Shown here piece by piece: positions 14,101 to 27,440 of a stretch of 64,000 nucleotides of DNA. The stretch covers positions 168,175 through 232,174 of the forward strand of contig VZRS01014569.1 of assembly GCA_013398055.1 (NCBI GenBank), written 5' to 3'. Below the pieces are notes generated by a model. That model searched no databases, was not told the DNA's origin, and worked only from the letters and a program-made list of their open reading frames with translations. This DNA comes from Ifrita kowaldi. Its lineage: Eukaryota; Chordata; Aves; Passeriformes; Cinclosomatidae. A program made the translations under genes and the position numbers. Positions within the stretch are counted from its first letter, which is position 1. Each line of letters begins with the position of its first letter.

Positions 14101-17100
14101 ACTAAGCAAAAATCACACTGTTGAAGCAATAAGAAAGCAAATGGCTGAATGCTGAGTGAGCAGATGAGAAAATAGCGTAAATCATACCTAGCAAACCCTT
14201 GTGGGTCTTTCTCAAGCATGATCAATAATAAGTCAGTCTTCTGAGCACAAGGAATTTCTTCTAGTACAGACAGGCAACAGGACCCGACACTTGTTTTTCA
14301 TAAGCAGTGTACATAGGAAAAAATTTGCAGATATCACTATTTGGAATGCAAGAGACACAAGCAAAACTGGTGACTGGTAGGATTGGCTCATATACACTGA
14401 AAGTGAGGAGAGTTCCAACAATGTGCAGGTTAACCCAGAGAGCAAACACTGAAGAGGTATCAGTATGATGAGACAATAGAAGGAACACCTGTAAGAATTT
14501 TTCTTTTTTAAATTAAAATATAGACAAAACACCTGTTCAAAATCTCAGGGAGAAAGTCTTTGTCAATTTAAATAAAAAGAAACTTTCACTTGCAACTAAT
14601 GCCCTTGCTTGCAAAAGCCTTTTGGTTTTAACAGAAAAAGAAAGCTGGACTTTGGAAAGATCACTGCTCATGGCAGGAGAGCACTAATTAGCTGGTGGGG
14701 ACCCTGGGGAGCAGAGTTGTGAGGGTCAACATTTCTGGCTAAATTTCCTGTCAGTCTGCAGTGAGGCAGGATGCGCAGCCAGAAACAGTCTTTTCTGACA
14801 GTACCACTGCTTTCAGCCCTGTCTGAAGCTGGGAAGTGTACCAGTTTATGAGAGTTAAAAAATATCAGCCAGATTTTCACCACAGATTTCAGTTTTGCCT
14901 CTCATTCTGGATTGCATTTCCAACAATTTAGCCAGTAATGAAAACAGCTGCAGATAGCATACCAGCTGGGGCTGCTGAGCCTCCAGCGTGGCTTACACTC
15001 CAGCTTCCATTCCCAAGGATTTCTCTGGGTCAATTCAAGGAAAGAAATGACGGAGAGATTTCAACATCTATCCCAGTTCTTGCCTGTCATTTGTCCCTGA
15101 AATGCACACAGGAGCATAACAGTAATCCAGAGTCAGCACCTGACACATCTCTAATTAGCATTGCTCTTGCAGTTTTACTTTGGAGTTTTCCCCTGTGAAA
15201 TCATTCTTTTTGAGACAGGACACTCACTGCAATTTAAAGCTCTTTCTGCTGCATTTGTTTGAGATTCTTTCTACCTGATCACATCTAAACACTCTTGGAA
15301 TGGATGGCAGTAGCTTTTTTTTCAATCCCAAGGAAATTTTCAGATAACCAAGAATTTAGTGCAAAAATTATGTCCTTCATTCCACTTACTCATTCTTTTA
15401 CATGACTGCAGCTGACTGGGGTGGAAATTTGCAGAAGGTAAATGCTGAGCAAAGCTGTCTCCTTGCACTAACCTCATTTTCACAAGAGAAATCTTTCTGA
15501 ACTTTTCACAGACTTACTTTATGATTTTTTCTTTTCATTCTTTTTTCTTTGACCAAACAGGTCAAAACCTTACCTCTAAGAACTACATCCTGTGTCACTC
15601 TCCACTATTGGGAATCACATCCACCCCAGATGCCCCATTTTTAGTAGGAATGGGACATAACAGAGCTGTTGTTTCCAACAGCTTGGTGAAATAAAAATGC
15701 CTTACCAGCATGGGGCATGGATCACCCCGTGAACATTTTTTTTGGAGCTTTGACAGCTCCCAATGTCTTCACATACAGGAAGCCCTGGAGAAAGGGCTAA
15801 AGGACAGAGAGCTTCAGGTGGTCTTGCTAGTTTGGTGTCAGCATCACCACCAGGCTGGGAGGAAAGTGGGGATACAGGAAGGAGTGAAGACATGGTCAAT
15901 TTGCTCAAAAGAGGCTTGGCTGTTAAAATGTCGGGAGCAGCCCATACTGACACACTGCTGCCAGATCCTGCTCCAGCCCTGGAAGTCAATTTGTACCTAT
16001 TCACCCCCAAACAAAGAAAGAATTTTTAGCTGGTCAATGTGTATCTGTCCAAAAGTTGAGGGGATGGAGAGTGTAGGAGCTCTCATTCAGTGATGGAGTT
16101 TTTTTGTATCAGGGCTGAGAGAGCCTCATTAAGGCCTTGCTGCTGAGTGATGCTCAAAACCTGTTTTATAGGTGGGACAGAGGGAATTTGCAGAGCAGGC
16201 TGCCTCCCTGCATCAAGTGTGATGGTGGCTGGGTTGGAATCCTGGGAAAGCTGGGGTCCTACAAGGGCTGCAGGATCCTATGGAGTCTATAGAAGAAAAC
16301 TAAAGGAAAGCAAGCCCGTTTTTCCTAAGATTTGACTTCCTACATGGGGATCCCCTCCTGTCAAAATAAGAGGATTCATTACGTGCAAATGAACTGAAAC
16401 CTGCAGAGACACACATGGTAGCACGAGATGCAGGACAGGGAACTTTTTGCATTTTCCATACATGCTCTACTGAAGGGACACATCATTTTCACAGCACCTC
16501 ACGGAGTCTCAATTAAAGTTTCACTCTTGCCTTCCACTTGTGATGGCTTTCCACCCCCACCTTGACATCACCTCCAGCTGTGTCTGCTGCATTTCCCTTG
16601 CCACTGTTGCACAGATAGCAGCCAGACAAAGGAAGCCAGGGGGCCAAAGGCAGCACCTCTCTGAATACAGATTACACGGCCGAAGTCACAGGCTGAAGTT
16701 TACACAGCAATCCTCCTGCATCAGGAAAAGCAGGCACTGGCACTGGCCTCAGGTAGCTCAGGAGGCTGTATGAGGATGCTGGTGCTTGCCCCAAGATAGT
16801 TTTAATTTGACTCTGTGCAAGAGTGGATAATAAAATTTTGGGGAAATAGTGCAGGGTTATTGCAAAAGGGCCTTCAGTCAGAGGAGAGCCACCTGTTCTT
16901 TCTGCCCTTCCATATTCTTCTGGGTTGCATGGCTATGAACAGGGGTAAGACTCAAGAACATCACAGCCCAAATTTTTCACTGTGTTTTGCAACTGCTATG
17001 GGGCAACCTTTGTGAGATTTCCCAACGGCAGGAGGACATCCAGTATTGCACCATTCCGAATAATCCCTAACTCCAGGAATGCATTGGGAATGCACATGTC

Positions 17101-18600
17101 ACAGCCCCATGATGTTGACTGAACTAAGGGTGCTCTGATTTGTTGCATTGAATCAAAATATCCATCTGGCGCAGGGATCTGGAAAACACGGGCATGCGAG
17201 CTTCACTAAGTTACTCAGTCTTCATAAATATTGCCAAAGTGAGCTTTCTGAATCCTCAGGTCCCATAGGTGTCATAAAGAACATTTCAAATTCCCTTTGA
17301 ACTCACTACAGGAGTATGTTTTGAGGAGAAAGATACTGAGATTTGCTCCCCTCTTTCTTGGAGGTCTGTAGAATGTCTGCTGAGGGCAGGAAATCTCCCC
17401 CCTCTCTCAAAGAACCGGGAAACCAGAGGTGCTGTTCTTCCCACCCTCCCTTACCTGCCTGCCCTGACATCAAATTTCTGTGTTGCACCTTCAGCAGAGA
17501 TATGCCCTCAGGTTTTCCCTCACTGCCATCTCCTTCATCCTTAACCCTCCCAAGAGGTTTGTCCAGCAAGTTTCAGGCTCCTCATAATAATTCAATGGCA
17601 CGTATTAATGGTGCTCAGGAGAGAGGACACACTCCTTTCTCTGCTCAGCACCCGTGGCCTCTGGAGCAACCTCAACAGAAACTGCATGCACCTCTAAGAC
17701 AAAGGGGACAGAACTTCCCCAGTCCATAGAAAGAAAAAGTATTTGATTTCCATAATACACCAAAAACTGGCAAGATACAAGCTATTTCATGCCTCCTATA
17801 TTTTCTTATATAAAGTCTGAAGTAATAATAGAATAGTAATTTCATTGTTTCACACGACTATGTCACCTCCAAAGCACTGGCAAGAGGTGCAAGTGGTTCT
17901 CTGAGCAAGTCCAGTGCAGTTGTAAACAAAATTAAATGCACCTGGAACTGAAAATATCACAGGCAGCTCCAGGACTACAACTCTGGCTGCTTGCTTCAGC
18001 AGACAGTGGAAGAAAGGCTGATTTAGGTCCTTTGTAATACAAGCACCAAAGGTGAGCTTTGGCACCAATTCCAGGTGTTTTACCCCTGATAGTCTCCTGT
18101 GCCCATGGTGGGAGTATGCAGTCATTCTAAAACCAGTGGTCCTTGGGCTTCATGAAGACTTGATGTTTAAAATGTCACTTGTGATACAGAAGTTAAAACC
18201 AGGTAAGTGCTAGGTCAGTCTGTACCTCCCCCTTCTATGGCAGGGGCCTTCCCTAACGTGCATCATACAGTGGTCTTCTCGTCTGATTTTTAAAGGTCAA
18301 ATTAAACATGGATCTATCAACTTATAGGTGATCTATATAGGTGACATTTTCAATGCATTTTTCACCTTTCTGATATATCCGACCCTCCCTTCATTTACCC
18401 CTACTTAATATGTGGGTAAGATACCCCACTTAATATTTCCACCTTTAGCATGGGCCCCTTGGTTTGATACCTTAAAAGACTGATGAAGTGACTGTAGGCA
18501 GAACTAACTTCATCAGCCGCACAGTGCACAACAGTCAACTCTGATACGAATTTTAATTATTCACATAGTTCAGTTTCCCTGACTCAGATAACACATTTTT
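11101..18600. other. Unique non-coding DNA, no gene seen
   Basis: 7.5 kb with no recognised gene or repeat family. The largest frames are 128 codons (17343-17729 +) and 127 codons (15710-16093 +); both overlap frames of similar size on the other strand and lack motifs. Several A-rich and T-rich tracts lie between 13020 and 13220. A good-looking splice donor (CCAG/GTAAGT) occurs at 18201, but no strong acceptor precedes it. Confidence 0.5.
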
Positions 18601-18627
18601 GGCACCACAAGTCTCAGAACAGCATGA

Positions 18628-18760
18628 TGCTCGCAAGGCTGAGGCTCACCTTTGCCAGGCAGAGATGGCCTGTCAAGTCTGTAACCTTTGCCGAAGTGGC
18701 CGCCGAGTCACAAGGTCATTAGTAAGAGTTTGCCAGCACGCCACACAGTGAGTCATACTT
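18628..18760. promoter_or_regulatory. Candidate regulatory island with AP-1 and nuclear-receptor sites
   Basis: Five CpGs fall within about 110 bases (18632-18740) in otherwise CpG-poor DNA. The segment holds a consensus AP-1 site TGAGTCA at 18749-18755 and an extended nuclear-receptor half-site ACAAGGTCA at 18710-18718. Whether these are bound is unknown; clusters like this can arise by chance, so this is a candidate enhancer only. Confidence 0.25.
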
Positions 18761-21432
18761 AATAGCCCATCTGCTGTCACACTTTATAAAATGTTTTCCT
18801 ATTATTCCTCCTTCCTGTTCTATTCCTAAGGAGCAAAGCAATCCTCAGTGGATGTGGAACTGCCAGAACCCATTTTTGCAAATAAAAGAGAATAAACAGT
18901 TGCTGCCTTTCCCACTACCCCCAAATATCTGATACTCCTTATCATTCTAGCTGACATTTTAACAGTGGTGACTGCTGTTAGGGATAAGCATTAGGATTCC
19001 TAGTCACAAGCCAGTGACCCATTTTACTGTGGACTGTATAGGCATAGCACAAAAGCTGCACCCCAAATGGCTGCAGACTAAAGACATTCAGAGGGCAATT
19101 CCCCTCTCACTCAGCATGGATTCCCCTTTGGGACCAGCCTCCTCATTCTTGCTGCTGGCTTTAACCACCCTTTATGGGGACACTTTCTGAATACCTAATT
19201 CCTCATTCTTTTCCTTTATCTGCATGCTCAAATCTAAGTTAACGTAACAACATTTCAGCAGGTGTGGTATTTTATGGTTGTCTATGTCTCTACCTTCTTT
19301 AAAAAAAAATAAAATGAAATAAACTCACCTGTATTTCTAAAACTATCTAAGTAGCAACAATCTTCACAGAATGGTGTCTTCATCCTGCCATTTTAGACTA
19401 TGCAAGTCGTATTAGTCGTCCTGAATTTTAGTGGCTCCATTTTGCTGTCTGTTGGGGTTTTTTTCCTGGAGCATCTGAAGGGGGCAGGCAGAAGAGATTA
19501 TTGTGAATGAACTGATCATTTTCTGAACTCATTAAATATGCCATCAATTATCAATAATTAATGACAACAGGGGTACATTCCCCTCCTTCCCATGAAGCCA
19601 AGAATGCTCTTTAATAGCTGTACAGCAATCCTTTGAACAAAAAAGACAATGAATCTGCTCCTTAGGGGTAACAGTAAATGATCTGGATTGATGTTTTCCA
19701 TTCCTCTTCCACTGCACTTTGCATTTAACATGAACTTTAAAGAGAAGGGATTTGCTTTCTAGTCAGTTAATATTATGTTTACTTCACCTCTGCAAATGCC
19801 TCGAAGTCTAAGCAGCAGATGTCACAGAGCATCCTCTGGAAACCTTTTTACTGCTTCAGCTCCGTGATGAAGCTGCACTCTGCAAATGCCAATAGCTTTC
19901 CACTGAAGAAGCCTTCAGAGACATCAGCTCATGAGACCCTGCAGCAAGTAAGGCACCCTTCCCCTGCCATGGAGGAGAGTGATGAAGTAGAGAGAGTGAC
20001 TTGCAGGAGTCTCAAAGCCAGGGGACAAGAAGGAAAAGTGAGGGTGAGCAGATTCCTGAGACTGGAAGCTGGGCTGTCCTCGTGAAGCCCGGACATCATT
20101 GATCCTGGTGGCAATGGTCACGTACTCCACGCCTTCTCCTTCCAGTCTGGACCAAACCAGTCTCTCCTGGAATGCTGCTGGGAGAAGCACAGGCAATTTT
20201 ATTTCACCAGTAGGTGATACAGCCACGGCAAAGGAGGAATTTGAAGGGGAGGCTGAAGCAATCTCACTCTGAATGCATGAGCCTCAGAAGGTCTGCTTGT
20301 ACTTTCATTGCAAAGAATATTGTTTGTTTCGGTCTGATACAACTTAACTGTTTACCCACAGGCAAAGGGCTGATATTTTCTGGTCATGAAAATAAAAGTA
20401 AAACAACTGAGAGAAGAAAACAAAAACAAAAATTAGCTAATGATCAGCGTATTTTTACAGAAATTCAGAGTTTTATGTCAGGATTAATCTGTCTGTATGT
20501 CAAAGGGAGAAATGAGATTGCAGGTTAATAACACTAGTGAAATTTAGCAGATTTTTAATGTAACACAGGCAGAACCTCTTCATCCTTCCAGTTCTAGTAA
20601 AAGAGGATGCACTTATGCAAAAATTTAAGGACATGGACCAGAACACAGTACCCTGTGACTGGACTAATCATGCATAAACCAGTTCTACTGTCCTTTGCAT
20701 CTTGCATTTTACACCTTTTAAAAATAAACATATAAATTAGAGTTGTCTTTCCTTATTCCTGTGCAAAACAAATGCAAAACTGGAACATTACAACCATACA
20801 GAGGGGAAAAAAAACCAAACCAAAACAAACAAAACAAAATTTAAAAACTATTTAAAGACAAAATCATATTTCATAGATTTGTTTGGCAGGAAAAGTTATG
20901 GTTTCACCTGTACATAAAGAGGAAGAACAGGCTGATTTGCTTTAACTGAAAATAAGACTTATACTTTCAATATTTCCATCTAAAAACCAGGTTCATTTCC
21001 AATGGCTGATGAAAAATGGGGCACTTTTTTTTCCTAATTATTTTATTTTTAGAGGATAAGGTAGAGAGATTGCCTGTATGGGTCCGTCAAAGGAAGCATT
21101 GCTGATCCTGACAGCAATTTTACTCTATTGCATAAACTGGCAAAGAGGAAGGAAATGTTCATCTAAAAAAGTAATAGCAAAGAAAATTTGAGATTCTCCC
21201 TAGCATGTACAACATGGAGAAATAAAAAGACAGTGTAAAGGCAGTTGTGATCCTATGTAGTGAGGCAAATTATACTTGGAAGTTGGTGACATGTTAAGTT
21301 TCACAGGAGCAGAAGAGATCCATACTGTTCTAAGGGACAAATAAGAGGTAGAAGCACTCAACAATGTTTGGTGCCCATGCTTGGGCCTGCAGGGAGCAAA
21401 TTAGGGAAAAGTCTCAGGCTACTACTTTGCAA
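18761..21432. other. Unique non-coding DNA with AT-rich motif cluster
   Basis: No gene seen. Frames at 19819-20085 (+) and 20226-19924 (-) are antiparallel shadows without motifs. A homeodomain-type AT cluster lies at 19543-19564 and a TCF/LEF-like CCTTTGAAC at 19630-19638. An A/C-rich simple stretch occurs around 20806-20845. Confidence 0.5.
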
Positions 21433-21572
21433 GTGGTCCTGAAGTCCAGGAGACAGCCAGATTGGACAGGGCCCTGAGCAACGTGGTCTAGTGAAAGGTG
21501 TCCCTGCCCATGGCAGGGGGATTGGGACTGCATGATCTTTAAGGTCCCTTCCAACCCAAACCATTCTATGAG
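21433..21572 (+). mobile_element. CR1: CR1 3' end fragment
   Basis: This carries the full set of CR1 3' landmarks in order: 'GCCCTGAGCAACGTGGTCTA', 'CCTGCCCATGGCAGGGGGAT', 'GATCTTTAAGGTCCC', 'TTCCAACCCAAACCATTCTATG'. It ends on a single ATTCTATG unit. The short 5' truncated insertion is in plus orientation and is among the better preserved copies in the window. It is non-coding. Confidence 0.95.
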
Positions 21573-22780
21573 AAGGTCGAAATTATCAGCCAACCAGCCC
21601 AGTCCTCGCATTGTGATGACTTCTACAAAGCTGAGGATACGAACCCTGTGGCTGCTCTGTGAGAACTCATTTTCCCAAACCACTTCCACTTCTGAAATTT
21701 CTCTCGTTTCACACCAGAATACTTCTGCGACATCTAGAAGATTTTCTTGGATGTCTGAGAGCTACCCATTTCAGCTGGGTAATGTCATGTAATCCCATCT
21801 CAGTAATGTCATGGGCAGGGCCTTCATGCTGGACAGAGAAGGCCAAAGATCAAGTCCCTTGTTGATCCCCATCATGGGCTGGTGCTCAGGTTTTTCATGT
21901 GCCAAGCGAGTCGCAAGTCCCATAAATACCTGTCTTGTGCAAGGCAAGATTAATTAACTAAAAGAATACAACCTCATATCTAGATTCCCTATGAAAAGCA
22001 CAGATTAAAACCTTAGCGAACTATCAGGAAAGTTAGTGCAGCTAGGAAAGATTTCAGTCTGGGGAGACTTTCTTTCATGGACTGAAACAATTTGCACTTA
22101 TACAGCCTACATGAGCTCCAGGGGGAAGAAACAGTTATGTGTGAACAAAAAAACATTAAATTGACTGGGAGAAAAGAAAGACAACTTCTGTAGTAGGCAG
22201 CCGCAGGAAAATGGAAAGACTGGAAAAGAATATGAGATAGACACTGGAAAACTCCTGAGTGAAGGGAAATAGCATGAGAGAAAGCAAAGAATAATAAGCT
22301 TTAAAATTAGTGGGAAAAGTAAAATTATGAAAGAGGTCTTCACAAGAAAACAAGCAGAGGTGGTGACTTAGGGGAAGTTCAGAGGGTTTCATCTGTAAAC
22401 AAATGTAAGAGATTTCAGAAAAAAAATAAGGAACTAATAGTAGCAGGAGGAGGTACACAGAGAAGAGTGTTTCAACACCACAGGCATAACCAAATCAGAG
22501 CAAGGAAGTGAAAGTCTGAGAGGATGGGTCTGAGATCAGGGAGGGGAGTGATGTAGCAGCTAATGACACCAAAGCTTTCAGATTTTACCCTAGCAAAATT
22601 GAGGTATTTTATGTTGCAGTGACTTTTGGGCTCATCTGCATGTCAGAGCTGCTGCACTTCAGTAAGGTTCACCTTCTTTGTTAGCAAAAAACTGCCCTCA
22701 AGACCCCAGGGATTGTGTATACATGCCCTACCTGGGAAAATTTCTGTCAATTTAAAGGATCAAGTTACCACTGAAAACAA
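21573..22780. other. Unique non-coding DNA, no gene seen
   Basis: Purine-rich plus strand around 22180-22460, which opens long T-rich minus-strand frames (22343-22107 and 22458-22156) full of Phe, Leu and Ser. These reflect base composition rather than coding. Confidence 0.55.
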
Positions 22781-22885
22781 GAGTTGGATGGCATCTTAGG
22801 AGGTTTCCTAGTTTATCTCCATGCTCAAGACACAGTTATCTGAGTCTTTTTCAATCCTGACAGATGTTTCTCTAACATATTTGCA
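22781..22885 (-). mobile_element. CR1: Probable old CR1 3' fragment
   Basis: 'GTTGGATGGCATCTTAGGAG' and 'CAATCCTGACAGATGTTTCT' + 'CTAACATATT' have the spacing of the complement of old CR1 3' ends ('...atccctgacagatgtttgtctaacct...'). The tail itself has decayed. An accidental match cannot be excluded. Confidence 0.45.
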
Positions 22886-25800
22886 TCCAAATTAAGTCAT
22901 CGATGTAGTAAGACTGCATCAATTTTTAATAAATAGATGTGTTTAAAACTTGAATCTGCTTCTGCCCAGAAAGTCGTCATCCCTACGGATTGAGTGGGTA
23001 GTCCAGTCTCTCCCGGGGCTGCAGGAGGCTGACCCTATTTCTTTGTGAATGGGAATGAAGTTGTATGTATGGAATAGTGTTGTGTTATGTACAGTTTTGT
23101 TCCTTGAAGCACACATCTAATTCACTCACATACACACATCCAGCATACAAAGAATAATATGAAGGCCTCTGTGCTGCGAAAAAAGAAAAAAGGCTCTTTT
23201 TTCAAAAATAAACAAAAAGGTAAACATTGCTTTAAAGTGTTCCAGTTTAACCTGAACGTGAAAGTGGATGATGTCATGTTGCTCCGTGCTGGAGAACAAC
23301 CAGCAGCTACAGGCCAGTCTTGGGTAAAGCAAACAGCCATGGCACCATGCAGCTTCTCCTCCAGCCTCCACCAGATGTGCTGTTCACACTTCACCTGCTT
23401 TGTACCACTGGCATTTTTAAGCCTCTCCACATCCTCTGTTTCCAAACTGTGGGGACTGCAATGGAGATTCCCATAGGGTCCCACAGCTGAAGAGGGTCTG
23501 GATGGCCAGTGTGGAGTCAGGAGAGGCTGATGGCACGAGTCAGCCTAGCTGGTGGGTCCAGCTCACCCCAACTCACTGCACTTTCACCAACACTGTCCCA
23601 CAGCGGCAGCCACTCAGCTGGCCCGGCGCTGGTCTTGTGTAAGCAACCGCAGCACAAAAAGTTCACACTGAGCAACACCACATTGCCAGTTGCCAAATAT
23701 TTATTGTACAAGCCTGGCTAACCATAATAGGAACTTAGCTTGACCAAAACCAAAAGAAAAAGATGCTTAGCTTGGGATGGAAGCCAAGTCACTTATTTCA
23801 TAAACAAGCTTGATGCTCTTCCTAAAAATGGAGGTCAGATCCTCATTTGGTGTAAGTGGGTGTGGCTTGAACTGGTCTCAGAGAGCAGGTCAGGAGAAGC
23901 AGCCAGGCACTAAAAGTCACTTTATAATGCCTGTCCTGACATTTGATGCTCTTCAAAAGGTCAAGCACAACCTCCCCCTGCACTCCACGTCCACTGCCTG
24001 CAGTACCAGTCCTGCACAGGACACCTCCATTTCCATCCCTGACACTGACTGGATCACCAGGCTATCAATGGCAGTGTATGAGCAGCTGAACAGCAAAATG
24101 CCTTAAAAGGCTCAAAACTTCTGCCATGGGATGAATGCCTCAAAAGGTGATTGATACCTCTCTGTGTAGTTTGCTGCTTTACCCACAGCAGTAGAAAATC
24201 AATGTAGGAGGGTCATCTACACGGGATGAGATGACCCTCCCTCAAGTTGCTCCTGAAGGCCACCGAGGAGGTGGCAGAAGATGGATAGAATCTTGGATGC
24301 CTGGTGAGGTGGCAGGCAGGGGACAGAGCAAGTAGAAGAAGATCCAAGCTCTTCTGCTCTGACTCATTAATTTTCCACTTGAGTTTGTGTCTATTCTTAT
24401 GGGGGGAAAAAAATACTGAGGCTGCTTTGGGGTCTTATTTTAAATATTTCTGAGACAAACAGATCTTTTCTGCACATTTTCTATTTTTCATCTGGCATTT
24501 TATTTCTTAGTATGGGAAAGATGATGTTACTTTTCTGTGCTACCCCATCTGACCGCTACAGATTATGTGGTAACATTTGTTCACATTTATAAAAAACACA
24601 ATGATTTTTATTCTTATTATGCAACAATTTTGGAATTTGGGCTAAATATGATTCTGGATGGAAGACTATCTCAAAGACTTGCTTTTCTAATTCATATTTA
24701 GGGCATCTGAATACATTTACTAATGTTCAAATAGTTTGTCTTAAGCCCTCTATTCTTTTTTCCCTGACTGAAGATTTATATGGTTTTTTAACGCATCCAT
24801 AGAACACAACTCTTTATACATGTTTTTTTTTTTCAAACACATAGTGATTTTTTTTTTCTCCAAAGGGGGATCTGAACCTCTATGAAAGGAAAAATAGCAA
24901 AGAATCACTCCATACACACACATACAACCAGTGGATTAATTTCAGCAAGAGCAGAGGGGAAATCTGGCAGATGAAGTTTTCCTTCCTCTGAGGCATTTTG
25001 GCTAATTTACATCCTCATTTCAGAGCTAAAGGCTCCCACTGAAAGGCAACCATGTGTTCCTTTTAAACAGGCAGATTTGATTAAAGGCTGGACTTCTGGA
25101 GCATGATCCTGCTGCCTCTGTACAATCAGTCCTACCAAGGATAATGAGATTACTCACAGGAGTAAAACACCGCAGAACAGAACCCTAGAGTCTCACCAAT
25201 TAATAGGAGAATTTTCTTCTCTTCTTCCATCCGCCCCTTTCTTTATTGCCCTTAAAATGCCAGGGGAGCTTCAGAGTTATAGCAATTATTGTTATGGAGA
25301 ACAGGGCATAAAATGAACTGTTATTGCCTTTAAAAGAGCTGGAATCTCTTTACCTTTCAAGAGTAGGGCACAAAAATCTGTATGCAAATGAATAAATATA
25401 AATGCAAATATAATCTACACCAGGAAAAGCTGTTTTTCCCTGAGCTAAAGAAGCATAACCATAATCAGGCTCCCAACTGTAAACGGTACTCAGTGTTTTG
25501 TAAGAGCTGTGGAAAAATGAGGCAAGGGTTTAATCCACTTTCTCCTCTGGTTGGAGGAAACAGGTGTGGCTCCATTTGCAGGTAGCTTATTATTTTTCAT
25601 GAATAAATTAGAGACACTCTTTGCATATTTCAAGTGGTAGCAAATTTTGCTGCTCCTGCTCAGGAACACTCACTGGAGACAGAACAACATGAACTGAGAG
25701 GTTTAATTGTGCTGCTTTGCTCAACTTCGATGGTTTATGAGGATTTGAAGAGGCAGTAAAACATCCTTTGGCAAACAAAGGCTTCCAAATGGATTGAAGA

Positions 25801-27149
25801 TCAGGCATGCTTTGTTGATCAATGGACAAACAAGAGTGGAATAAAACAGCAGAATTTCTTCTCAAAAGCCCCACCTTGGAACATATATCCCATGTGGGAA
25901 TCTTCCAGGAGATGCCTTCCCCCAGCCCATGTGAGGCAACTGGGATCACACAGCTGAGATCGTGCTGCCAGCAGAGCTCCCTGAATAAATATTTGCATCA
26001 ATTCACAATTAAACACCATGACAAATGGTGAAAGAACGAGGAGGGTATAGAATATGTATCTGGGCTGATGCACACAGGTGGAAACACAGGTACCTGAGTG
26101 AGTGCTGAACCAATGAGAGCCACGTAGGTCCAGCACAACTAGAGGAAAAGTGTTGATGTGAGCACTTCAGTTTTCCCTGCTTTTGATTCCCATAGCCCAG
26201 AGAAACTGTGTTGAAACAAACCCACTCAATACCGCTAATCACTGCGGTTTCAGCGCTGGGAAGAAAAGAAATGAGGTACAGTGTGCTCTGGTCTTGGTCA
26301 GAAGGATTTGGAGCACTTTGGAGGAAACTTGGTGCCAGGGAAGCAGAGGGAAGCATTAAGTGACCCCCAAATGTGTATTGTGTCCCAAAATTTATCTTGA
26401 TACCTGTGGCAAGTTGGTGGGAATTAAGTCCATTTAATGAAGAAGACAAGAAATGAAGAAGAAAGCAAGAAATGTGAAATATAAAGACAGTAGGTCTTTA
26501 TTATTATCTATTATTATATTAATAGGAAGGGAAGGAACCAAAATGACTCAAAGGATACCAAACTTCTTAAAATGCTAAATGAAAAGACCAGTAAAATTCA
26601 GATGCAGACAACAGTCTGGGAGAAACTACGAGTTCAGCAAAGGAGACACGTTTAAATCCTCACAGGATGTGACACAATTTATTGGCAGAACAGAGAAAAC
26701 TTTAAAAAGTCCCTAGTGAAATGAAAATTAAAGGGCATTATTTTGCTGCAACATTCACAAAAAGACAACAGCGAAACAAACATACATTTTCCACGAGGTG
26801 CGAAGGTCAGAACAGACGGAAAAGAAATCGAAACTGCTAGAGATTTGATTGTAGTGATAGGATTGTTGCCAGTACTGGGAAGAATTACAAACTTCTAAAA
26901 GAGAATTTGGCAATAAACTAATGAGTCAGGAGACAGCAACGAAAGTAGGACACAATGATGACCTTAACTTTTGTATCGGGGGGAAGAGAAGCAAGGCACA
27001 AGGTATTTTTATCTGGTATAGGATAATGTGCCATTGAGACAATATGTAATGTGTGAAGAAAAGGAAATAATAAACAAAACTAAGAGTCAAGAAGAAAACC
27101 CTGGGAAATTTCTTCAAATTTGGTGGAAACTTTAGCAGAGATATATTAT
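22886..27149. other. Unique non-coding DNA, no gene seen
   Basis: No gene. Two T runs lie near 24825-24860. The 146-codon frame at 26449-26009 (-) and the 120-codon frame at 23484-23122 (-) have no recognisable motif and overlap other frames. 25010-25350 is rich in homeodomain/SOX-like AT motifs and could be a conserved non-coding element, but that cannot be judged without alignment. Confidence 0.5.
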
Positions 27150-27440
27150 CACAGAATCATGGAATAGTTTGGCTTGGAAATGACCTTAAAGATCACCCAG
27201 TTCCAACCCCCCTGTCATGGGCAGGGACACCTTCCACTAGACCAGGTTGCTCAGAGCCCCAAACAATCTGGCCTTGAGCACTTCTAGAGAGGGGACATCC
27301 AAAACTCCTCTTTTACCCTCATAGTAAAGAATTTCTTTGTAATGTCCAATATAAATTACTCTCTTTTTGTTTAAAACTTTCACCCCCTACCCTGTCACTG
27401 CAGGCCCTGTTAAAAAGTTTTTGTCCATATTTCTTATAAG
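27150..27440 (-). mobile_element. CR1: CR1 3' region, 5' truncated copy
   Basis: The plus strand reads the complement of the CR1 tail: 'ACAGAATCATGGAATAGTTT', 'GACCTTAAAGATCACCCAGT', 'GTCATGGGCAGGGACACCTT', 'AGTAAAGAATTTCTTTGTAA'. Similarity runs on to 'GTTAAAAAGTTTTTGTCCA', which lies just behind the ORF2 end in full elements. At ~290 bp this is one of the cleanest tails here. Only the extreme C-terminal codons of ORF2 could be included, and they are not open. Confidence 0.95.

Noticed and set aside
18121..18207. Possible exon ending at a strong GTAAGT donor
   Set aside because: The preceding acceptor has a weak pyrimidine tract and the enclosed block has stops in the frames read.
22107..22458. 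Hydrophobic minus-strand frames that look like membrane segments
   Set aside because: They result from a purine-rich plus strand read as T-rich codons (Phe/Leu/Ser).
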